Virus record (IMG/VR): IMGVR_UViG_3300014838_000038 | Location: 1 to 40,440 of that record | Source: a virus | Direction: 5' to 3' (one strand) | Length of the DNA stretch: 40,440 nucleotides | Shown: positions 35,505 through 40,440 of the stretch, one piece after another | Layout: each line of letters starts with the position of its first letter | Numbering within the stretch: the first letter of the stretch is position 1 | Program-made: the position numbers and the translations under genes | The notes under the pieces: model-generated | What the model saw: only the letters and a program-made list of their open reading frames with translations | Database searches by the model: none | What the model was told of the DNA's origin: nothing

Positions 35505-35747
35505 TTAACTTATAGGTTTCCAGCAAATAGGAACGCCCTGCTCGTCCGAATACATTTCTTCTCTCATACTATTATCACTCCACCATGTTCCGCCATTTGT
35601 ACAAGTAGAAAGTAAACTGTGGGTCGTAAAATAACAATTTTGTTCAATAAATGAATCATTTACAATTTTATACATTCCATTTATTTTGGGCTTATCAAAA
35701 TTCCATCCGTCTTTTAAAAGATCTGATACCCAATCTTTTATTATCAT
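35505..35747 (-). CDS. Small protein, unknown
   Basis: 80 residues from ATG at 35747 (a longer GTG-started frame to 35765 exists). The ATG overlaps the TGA of the HD-like gene in the classic ATGA arrangement, so this start is preferred and translation is probably coupled. Trp- and Cys-containing (GGTWWSDNS, CYFTTHSLLSTC), it looks like a compact domain rather than a shadow frame. No motif is recognised. A terminator hairpin follows 25 bases past the stop. Confidence 0.68.
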   Translation of the reverse strand: MIIKDWVSDLLKDGWNFDKPKINGMYKIVNDSFIEQNCYFTTHSLLSTCTNGGTWWSDNSMREEMYSDEQGVPICWKPIS

Positions 35748-36400
35748 AGATTCTCTTGCTTCCACCCGTCAATGCCTACTCTAGATGCCAAATGGCACGC
35801 GTGATGCAACACAAAAGGCAAATTTGTCTTTAAATCATTTTCTATAGAATATGCTTGCAAGTATGATTTATTAGACTCCGTATACATTCCATCATGCAAT
35901 TTTATTGCTAAGTATTCAGATTTGGAAACAGAAATATTGTATTTCTGAAGAAGGTATAAAGACCGGTCAGGAATTGCCATATTTTGTAGCTGTACATTTA
36001 TTTTATATATTTCACTTCTATTTTTTATGAGCCAATCGTTGTCTTGTGCAAGATAAAATTCTCCATTTTCATCACCAAGTTTTCCAAGACTAAAATGCAA
36101 TGCTGAAAATATCAATTCTTCCTCGGTAAAATCAATCATCGCTCCCATTGCTTCCCACAACTTTTTTACACCAAACGCAGATTTACATACACACATAATA
36201 TGATCAAGATAACCACCAGCATAACATTTATATAAATATTCCTTTGAAGATGCTGGAGCCAATGCGGCTCTGTAGCCATATTCTTCCTCAGAATACAATT
36301 TCAATAATTTTTCCAGCCTATCTCCGGAAAAATGTGATTTTATAAATTCAATAAATGAGTTAAAATTTTCTTTGATTTGGGGTTCTGTATAATTCTTCAT
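35744..36400 (-). CDS. HD-fold protein with altered HD motif
   Basis: 218 residues. The pattern AGGYLDH67, then ALH102FSLGKLGD, KLH169DGMY and LH199HACHLASR follows the spacing of phage HD-domain metal phosphohydrolases. The second motif normally reads HD, but here it is HF, so one metal ligand is missing. The remaining His/Asp may still bind a metal, or the protein may have become non-catalytic. Family members in large phages are thought to act on nucleotides, but the substrate here is unknown. It has a sigma70-like promoter only 10 bases upstream (TTGAAT, 17, TATAGT), so it may be an early gene. Its stop overlaps the next start. Confidence 0.72.
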   Translation of the reverse strand: MKNYTEPQIKENFNSFIEFIKSHFSGDRLEKLLKLYSEEEYGYRAALAPASSKEYLYKCYAGGYLDHIMCVCKSAFGVKKLWEAMGAMIDFTEEELIFSALHFSLGKLGDENGEFYLAQDNDWLIKNRSEIYKINVQLQNMAIPDRSLYLLQKYNISVSKSEYLAIKLHDGMYTESNKSYLQAYSIENDLKTNLPFVLHHACHLASRVGIDGWKQENL

Positions 36401-36409
36401 AACAAAGAA

Positions 36410-36438
36410 ACTATACCATAAAGTTGAATGGAATTCAA
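36410..36438 (-). promoter_or_regulatory. Sigma70-like promoter with very short leader
   Basis: Minus strand TTGAAT at 36438-36433, 17-base spacer, TATAGT at 36415-36410, followed by TTC. A start point about 7 bases on would leave only about 3 bases before the ATG at 36400. It overlaps the hairpin 36420-36442. Confidence 0.45.
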
Positions 36439-36442
36439 CTTT
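36420..36442. terminator. Perfect hairpin between fibre-like and HD genes
   Basis: AAAGTTGAAT / ATTCAACTTT, 10 perfect base pairs with GGA loop, placed right after the stop of the 373-residue gene. The tail is T-rich on the plus strand (TTTTT) and weaker on the minus strand, so it may be a terminator, a processing site, or an operator for the overlapping promoter. Confidence 0.6.
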
Positions 36443-37564
36443 TTATACGAAGGAATATAACAGAGTAGAACCAGGATATATTAGTGTTGTACCGGCGCCT
36501 GGTCCTTGTCGTTTTATATAATTAAAGGTTATGGATTGAATTCCAATAAACGAACCCATTATCAAATATCCACGAGCCGTGACTATACCGGGATAACAAT
36601 TATTACCCCAATTTAATGTGAAGAAATTGGATGCGCCAGGTATTCCACTACCAACCATCGGTGTATTAAAATATTGATAGAAACTTTGACCCGGAGCAGC
36701 TCCATTACCATTGGAATTATTTAATGATCCGCCACCCCGAATCATTCCACAAGTTAGCGCATAAGTTGTTCCGGCAGGAGCACCAACATAAAATGCTAAA
36801 TCAAGACCATTATCACTTCGATATGGAGCCATAAAATCTATAAAAACGGTTTGACCAGATACAACGGATATTGTAATAGAATCAGGAACCCAACCACCTA
36901 TCGCCTGCCAACCATAAAAGTTATCATACGAAAGATATGATGTTAGACTTGATATGCCTGCGGTATTAATAAGTTTTTGTACTTGACCAGATATTGAACT
37001 TATCGATATATAACTTGCCGTTAATGCTAAAGCTGCTGATCCAGCCGTTGTTGCATAACTTGCTGATGTAGCCGTTGTTGCTGAACCAGCCGTTGTTGCT
37101 GAACCAGCCGTTGTTGCATAATTTGCGGTTTGTACATTACCAAGAAGATATGATGCCGTTTGTGCATAATTGATTGTTCCTCCTGCTGAACCTGCCGTTA
37201 AAGCATATACAGCAACTGCTGATTGTCCTGCATTTGTAGCATATGATGCACTCGTAGCTAAAAGAGGTATTCCGCCTAATCCAATGGTTGTATATGCAAA
37301 AGATGCCGTTGCTGCATTTTTTGCTTGAACAGCATAACTTGCTGTGTTTGCTAGGCCAGCTGTAGAAGCATATCCAGATACATTGGAAGTTATGGCATTA
37401 TTCGGAACAAGATTGGCCGTTAAATAAGCTTCTAGTTGATTGACCGGCAAGGATTTTGTTTGACCAACACTAACATCTGCCATCGCAAACAAATCTTGCT
37501 CGGATAAACTAGCAGATGTTAATACAACTAAATCTGTTATTTTTTTAGAATCGCATTGAGCCAT
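36443..37564 (-). CDS. Fibre-like virion protein with ATAGS/ATSASYA repeats
   Basis: 373 residues. The start MAQCDSKKITDLVVLTSASL and SVGQTKSLPVNQLEAYL are a type of N-terminal anchor seen in phage head/tail fibre proteins. Residues about 60-195 are short repeats (ATTAGSATTATSASYATTAG), related to the stalk of the partial fibre gene at the left end. The C-terminal 170 residues are a globular, Gly-rich beta domain (for example FYVGAPAGTTYALTCGMIRG and PGQSFYQYFNTPM), possibly the receptor-binding head. Located away from the main tail cluster, just after phoH. A receptor-binding role is inferred from architecture only. No depolymerase motif. Confidence 0.72.
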   Translation of the reverse strand: MAQCDSKKITDLVVLTSASLSEQDLFAMADVSVGQTKSLPVNQLEAYLTANLVPNNAITSNVSGYASTAGLANTASYAVQAKNAATASFAYTTIGLGGIPLLATSASYATNAGQSAVAVYALTAGSAGGTINYAQTASYLLGNVQTANYATTAGSATTAGSATTATSASYATTAGSAALALTASYISISSISGQVQKLINTAGISSLTSYLSYDNFYGWQAIGGWVPDSITISVVSGQTVFIDFMAPYRSDNGLDLAFYVGAPAGTTYALTCGMIRGGGSLNNSNGNGAAPGQSFYQYFNTPMVGSGIPGASNFFTLNWGNNCYPGIVTARGYLIMGSFIGIQSITFNYIKRQGPGAGTTLIYPGSTLLYSFV

Positions 37565-37575
37565 ACATTATATTC

Positions 37576-38307
37576 TCACTTATAAGTATGTGAAAAATCG
37601 ACTTTTTTGATTTTTTTAATAATAAATTGTACTAAGGCAGAGCGAACTACATCGTCTTCCGTAAATGTAAAGGTATATATTCCATTTTTCCTGCTTTCTT
37701 CATCATCGAAACTATCGAAGACTTTCAAAAAACCACTCTTGGAATTAATATCAGATTGATATGGATCACCAAGAACAAGAATCTTACTGAATTCTCCTGT
37801 TCTTGTTATAAGTGTTACGAGCTCCCGCGCAGACATATTTTGTGCTTCATCAGCTATAATAAATTTTGTATTCCAATTTAATCCACGCAAAAATCCAACG
37901 TGTATGGCATTAATTCTACCATCTTTCATTAAAAAATCTATTTCACCTTTTGATAAAAATTCTTCTAGTTTATCCACAAGTGGTTGTATATATGGTGCTA
38001 ATTTATCCTCTTTTTCACCAGGCAAAAATCCCATTTTTGAATCGGCACTTTCGACAACACTACGAACATAAATGATATCGCTTATTTTTTTATCATCAAG
38101 TAATTTAAGGGCACTATAAACAGCCATATAAGTTTTTGCTGTTCCAGCAGGACCAGAAACGAATATCATCTTTACATTTTTATCAAGAACGAGTTGTAGA
38201 AATTCCTGTTGTTTTTCTGTAAATACACGCTCTCTAATATTCAGATGTTGTTTTATTTTAGAAGCTTGATTTACAATTGGACTTCTATCCAACTTTTTTG
38301 TTTTCAT
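37576..38307 (-). CDS. phoH: PhoH-like ATPase
   Basis: 243 residues covering the whole PhoH domain. Walker A is GPAGTAKT (52-59), the PhoH form with Ala before Lys; YVRSVVESADSKMGFLPGEK is the family's hallmark stretch; Walker B is FIIADEAQN (D153, E154), followed by LVLGDPYQSDI. PhoH proteins are phosphate-starvation inducible P-loop ATPases, related to helicase cores, and are common in large phages, where the function is uncertain; RNA handling has been proposed. It overlaps the previous gene by 23 bases and lies 11 bases before the fibre-like gene. ATG start, stop TGA. Confidence 0.93.
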   Translation of the reverse strand: MKTKKLDRSPIVNQASKIKQHLNIRERVFTEKQQEFLQLVLDKNVKMIFVSGPAGTAKTYMAVYSALKLLDDKKISDIIYVRSVVESADSKMGFLPGEKEDKLAPYIQPLVDKLEEFLSKGEIDFLMKDGRINAIHVGFLRGLNWNTKFIIADEAQNMSARELVTLITRTGEFSKILVLGDPYQSDINSKSGFLKVFDSFDDEESRKNGIYTFTFTEDDVVRSALVQFIIKKIKKVDFSHTYK

Positions 38308-38680
38308 TTAATATTTGAATTAACTTGGATACCCTTGGACATAGTTCATAATATTCATTTTGAATATAAAGGTTATAGATTTTTTCTATGTTCTGTTTGA
38401 AATGCGCCCTACTAATAGTAATTAAAAATTCATTGTTATCAAAGGTAAATACTTCTGCCATATGAATATTATTTTTTATTGCATATTCCACAGAAGATAT
38501 AACAGCCTCCATCAATTTAACTTTATTATTTGCAATATATTTGCATAACTCATCATTTCCGGAAGGTAAGGACATTGGAATAAATTCCTTTATTTTAAGT
38601 TTAGTGGAAGGAATAATCTTTAGACTCTTGGCCTTCTTTATACTAAAAGATTTTTTCTTTATAGCAGTCATAGCAACCAT
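38285..38680 (-). CDS. Basic small protein, unknown
   Basis: 131 residues from ATG at 38680 (MVAMTAIKKKSFSIKKAKSL). A TTG-started extension to 38719 would run into the terminator hairpin, so it is rejected; a third start at 38671 is also possible. The N-terminal 40 residues are Lys-rich and probably bind nucleic acid; the middle (HMAEVFTFDNNEFLITISRA) suggests a small alpha/beta domain. Its end overlaps the phoH start by 23 bases. TATTTATT lies 3 bases before the ATG and is preceded by TTGCGTC, a pair also seen before the gene at 40104. Stop TAG. Function unknown. Confidence 0.68.
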   Translation of the reverse strand: MVAMTAIKKKSFSIKKAKSLKIIPSTKLKIKEFIPMSLPSGNDELCKYIANNKVKLMEAVISSVEYAIKNNIHMAEVFTFDNNEFLITISRAHFKQNIEKIYNLYIQNEYYELCPRVSKLIQILNENKKVG

Positions 38681-38683
38681 AAG

Positions 38684-38691
38684 AATAAATA
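38684..38691 (-). promoter_or_regulatory. Start-proximal ATATTTATT element
   Basis: Minus strand TTGCGTCCTTTGATATTTATT, ending 3 bases before the ATG at 38680. It lies just after a terminator, so a promoter here is expected. The upstream TTGCGTC recurs at the gene start at 40104. Confidence 0.45.
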
Positions 38692-38710
38692 TCAAAGGAC
38701 GCAACAAAAA

Positions 38711-38731
38711 ACACATCAATAATTGATGTGT
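38711..38731 (-). terminator. Terminator hairpin
   Basis: ACACATCA / TGATGTGT with a 5-base loop, followed on the minus strand by TTTTTTGTTG. It ends the transcript of the small genes to its right. Confidence 0.85.
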
Positions 38732-38756
38732 CTCTTATTTTATATAATAATTTAAT

Positions 38757-38960
38757 CTATTTCTTTACTTTTTTTGTGGTTTCTGCTATAAAAGAATTTA
38801 AACGGTTATTAGCTGTTCTTTGCCATGAACGTTTTGTTTTTTCCGAAACATATTTATAGCCTTTACCTTCTTCAAGCAAACTCGAAATTTCCGTTTCGTT
38901 TTTTGCTTTCGTCAACCGCTCACGAATACCTGTTGAATTTTTTATTATTTCAATTGTCAT
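38757..38960 (-). CDS. Small basic protein, unknown
   Basis: 67 residues, highly charged (MTIEIIKNSTGIRERLTKAK, ending ETTKKVKK), helical, no Cys. The SEKTKRSWQRTANNR portion suggests a nucleic-acid- or protein-binding helix. It overlaps the preceding gene by 4 bases (coupled), stops with TAG and is followed by a terminator. Start context TAATTTATG. No function can be given. Confidence 0.68.
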   Translation of the reverse strand: MTIEIIKNSTGIRERLTKAKNETEISSLLEEGKGYKYVSEKTKRSWQRTANNRLNSFIAETTKKVKK

Positions 38961-39151
38961 AAATTATATATCCTATGCAATTTTGAATCTTTTTTAACGA
39001 TGGAAATTTTTGTTCCATCGGGCCAATCTGTCACAAGTTTCTGCCAATAATCGTATTCATTTATTGCATCGTCCCGATGAGAATATTCCTTTTCGGAAAC
39101 CCGAATGTTATCACGAACAACGACGAATACATCTTTCTTTTTTATAGCCAT
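38957..39151 (-). CDS. Small protein, unknown
   Basis: 64 residues (MAIKKKDVFVVVRDNIRVSE at the start), likely a compact alpha/beta fold with an alternating strand VFVVVRD, then a helix around DDAINEYDYWQKLV and a strand KISIVKKD. AAGGA lies about 5 bases before the ATG, a fair Shine-Dalgarno. It starts one base after the stop of the preceding gene and overlaps the next by 4 bases, so it belongs to the same short operon. Function unknown. Confidence 0.68.
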   Translation of the reverse strand: MAIKKKDVFVVVRDNIRVSEKEYSHRDDAINEYDYWQKLVTDWPDGTKISIVKKDSKLHRIYNL

Positions 39152-39152
39152 A

Positions 39153-39632
39153 TTATTCCTTGTTATCTAACAACAACTTTCTTTTGTCTTTTGTTTTGGT
39201 TTTGGATTTTTTAGAAACTTTCTTTTTTTGAAATTCTTCGGACTTAAAATGGAATTCTTTTTTATCCTTGCTACCATCGAAATCCAGTTCAAGTTGTTTA
39301 TTTAGTTCTTGCGGAGGTTCATCAGGAAGAACAGGAATAAGAATATCTGCTACAACATCTATAAAAGCATTATTTTTATCGGTATTCTGACAATAATCAA
39401 ATACTCTCTTCAATTCAGGCTTTGTTAAAATAACCGATTCGGTCCACGGTTTTCCTGTTTTTATTATCCACCATATCCAGCGAAGCTTATCCATAAGGGA
39501 TAATGTTCTATTCTTAATATCAAATGGTATCATCCTTAAACAATAAGAATTGTATGTCCTGTTAAAGAACACTTCCAAGGTATCGTGGCTAAACGATGAA
39601 TTAATTAAAATACTATCATTGTTTTCATTCAT
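39153..39632 (-). CDS. Conserved phage protein of unknown function
   Basis: 159 residues from ATG at 39632; a TTG-started extension to 39668 would swallow the promoter, so it is not preferred. The part SLMDKLRWIWWIIKTGKPWT followed by ESVILTKPELKRVFDYC belongs to a type often seen in large phages without known function. The C-terminal 45 residues are Lys/Asp-rich and disordered (KKKVSKKSKTKTKDKRK). It follows a sigma70-like promoter and precedes the 64-residue gene by one base. It may bind nucleic acid through the basic tail, but this is a guess. Confidence 0.7.
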   Translation of the reverse strand: MNENNDSILINSSFSHDTLEVFFNRTYNSYCLRMIPFDIKNRTLSLMDKLRWIWWIIKTGKPWTESVILTKPELKRVFDYCQNTDKNNAFIDVVADILIPVLPDEPPQELNKQLELDFDGSKDKKEFHFKSEEFQKKKVSKKSKTKTKDKRKLLLDNKE

Positions 39633-39639
39633 ATTGGAA

Positions 39640-39668
39640 AGTATATAACAATTGGTGTACAGAGTCAA
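39640..39668 (-). promoter_or_regulatory. Sigma70-like promoter, nearly leaderless
   Basis: Minus strand TTGACT at 39668-39663, 17-base spacer, TATACT at 39645-39640, followed by TTC. The predicted start point is about one base before the ATG at 39632. It resembles the promoter at 36410-36438 in both sequence and distance. Confidence 0.5.
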
Positions 39669-39675
39669 GATATAA

Positions 39676-40104
39676 TTAACGAAGAGATTTTATAAAATCT
39701 TCTAGGCTTTCGCCGTTGACAGAACCATCTGAACCAATTTCGGCATATCTTGTAGAATGACGAATTTTTCTAGACATCATAATTACTATTTTTTGATACG
39801 GATCTTCTTCGCTTTCTTCAGGAGAATGTGTGTCCCGTTCAAAGCCAAGGTCATCCAAATATTTTACACATTTTTGTTGCTCTGGTGTTTCTCTGCCCCA
39901 TCCTGCCCAATCTCCAACACCTTCTTGCATGGAATTATCCGGAACGGTTTCACCTTCCGTGGAATTTATATAAGGATTATCAGCCATTGGTGTAACATCA
40001 AGAGGATTAACACGAATGACATTTCCCGGCATATCATCCCAACGAAATGGATCCTTGTCTTTGAATATGTATTCTTTTATAAGACTTTTAAGTTTAATCT
40101 TCAT
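39676..40104 (-). CDS. Acidic phage protein, unknown
   Basis: 142 residues. The basic N-terminal helix MKIKLKSLIKEYIFKDKDP is followed by a disordered acidic middle (NSTEGETVPDNSMQEGVGDW) and a C-terminal domain around QQKCVKYLDDLGFERDTHSP and IVIMMSRKIRHSTRYA. The short basic start of the type MKxKLKxLIKE is frequent in small proteins of large myophages; function unknown. Its leader is the structured RNA 28 bases upstream, and ATATTTATT ends 4 bases before the ATG. Confidence 0.7.
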   Translation of the reverse strand: MKIKLKSLIKEYIFKDKDPFRWDDMPGNVIRVNPLDVTPMADNPYINSTEGETVPDNSMQEGVGDWAGWGRETPEQQKCVKYLDDLGFERDTHSPEESEEDPYQKIVIMMSRKIRHSTRYAEIGSDGSVNGESLEDFIKSLR

Positions 40105-40108
40105 CTAT

Positions 40109-40116
40109 AATAAATA
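40109..40116 (-). promoter_or_regulatory. Start-proximal ATATTTATT element
   Basis: Minus strand TTGCGTCTTTATATTTATT, ending 4 bases before the ATG at 40104. The TTGCGTC and ATATTTATT pair is shared with the gene start at 38680. Confidence 0.45.
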
Positions 40117-40131
40117 TAAAGACGCAAAAGA

Positions 40132-40313
40132 AAAGAGCGATATGTTTATTTGTTACCTGATGAAGAGTCTCGCTTCAACTCAAAAACTTTTTCATTGGTT
40201 GTTTATCCTAGTCGTGGTCTTCGATGAAAACAATGTTCATCTACTTCTTGTCCACGGACGGACCATTCTATCCATAGTACGGTCTTTGTATGTGTAGGTA
40301 CATATCGCTCTTT
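40132..40313 (-). ncRNA. Candidate structured noncoding RNA or leader with 14-bp closing stem
   Basis: The ends of this 182-base segment pair perfectly: AAAGAGCGATATGT at 40132-40145 and its complement at 40300-40313. Inside are further stems: GTCGTGG (40211-40217) with CCACGGAC (40252-40259, one bulge), enclosing a perfect GATGAA/TTCATC hairpin (40223-40241); GACC/GGTC (40261-40264 with 40281-40284); and TGAAG/CTTCA (40161-40177). On the minus strand the closing stem is followed by TTTTCTTTT, as in an intrinsic terminator, so minus-strand transcription is preferred. No long open frame is credible on either strand. It may be a stable small RNA or the 5' leader of the gene at 40104. I do not recognise a family: no tRNA T-loop, tmRNA or hammerhead core was found. 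Confidence 0.5.
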
Positions 40314-40440
40314 AATCTCATTGAATATATAAAATCATTATTGAGTAACCTTGTTTGGTGCGTTGTTTCCCAAGCTTATTTCATCTTGACCTTTCTACGT
40401 CAAATACCAGACTTTATTACAAGGTGTCTTATATTCAAAA

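Larger units (their letters stand above)
40105..40440. other. 336-base region without a protein gene
   Basis: Besides the structured RNA candidate and the start element, 40314-40440 has no convincing coding frame, tRNA or strong promoter. It is AT-rich, with a small TGAC...GTCA inverted repeat around 40387-40402. Confidence 0.6.

Noticed and set aside
40157-40177. CTGATGA on the plus strand, like a hammerhead ribozyme core
   Set aside because: The required GAAA after stem II and a matching cleavage site are absent.
40016-40297. Plus-strand frame over the end of the last gene and the RNA candidate
   Set aside because: No start signal, no recognisable protein features, and it crosses both a real gene and paired RNA stems.
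40204-40303. Minus-strand frame MYLHIQRPYYG, TAG, further short frames separated by TAG, which could suggest TAG recoding
   Set aside because: Three genes in the window (ending at 22191, 38285, 38757) use TAG as stop and no long gene contains TAG in frame, so the standard code holds; the frame lies inside the structured RNA.

Overview
This window looks like part of the genome of a large AT-rich contractile-tailed bacteriophage (T4-like, possibly jumbo). The evidence is a baseplate gene set recognisable by family (gp25-like, gp6-like, a gp5/spike-like protein and a giant protein with a P2 gpI/T4 gp7-type motif), a T4 gp55-like late sigma factor, PhoH, a DnaG-type primase and an SbcD-SbcC recombination nuclease. 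Almost every gene is on the minus strand and packed end to end, often overlapping by a few bases. The only convincing plus-strand gene is a GIY-YIG nuclease at 7596-7991. The standard bacterial code fits: TAA dominates, with a few TGA and TAG stops. Shine-Dalgarno sequences are scarce; many starts instead have an A/T-rich leader. A weak-SD host such as a member of Bacteroidota would be compatible, but the host cannot be fixed from this sequence.

In the direction of transcription (right to left): 40440-38285 holds a probable structured RNA, then small phage proteins of unknown function. 38307-33097 carries PhoH, a repeat-rich fibre-like protein, an HD-fold protein with a degraded motif, two membrane proteins, a newly noticed 49-residue protein and the late sigma factor. 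33063-26322 is the baseplate core: spike/hub, proline-rich protein, gp25-like, gp6-like, two small paralogues and a small unknown. 26309-21402 is an unexpected block of three proteins with export signals: a lipoprotein with a fibre-like motif, a secreted protein with two glycoside-hydrolase-like domains, and an outer-membrane-like barrel candidate. A clear terminator follows. 21298-7988 continues with large tail/baseplate/fibre proteins, including a giant gp7-like protein, Ca-binding dockerin/EF-hand-like modules and a predicted seven-bladed FG-GAP propeller. 7519-1 has the primase, the SbcDC fusion and a partial long repeat-stalk fibre cut by the window edge.

Regulation: an 8-mer ATATTTAT sits immediately upstream of at least six minus-strand start codons. 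Two sigma70-like promoters lie so close to their ATGs that the transcripts would be nearly leaderless. Three tandem TATAAAT(A/C) boxes lie in the divergent region upstream of the primase. Four hairpins between genes look like terminators or processing sites. Together these suggest a temporal programme with the gp55-like factor driving late structural genes, but transcript ends would have to be mapped to prove it. All functional calls come from reading motifs, without database searches.
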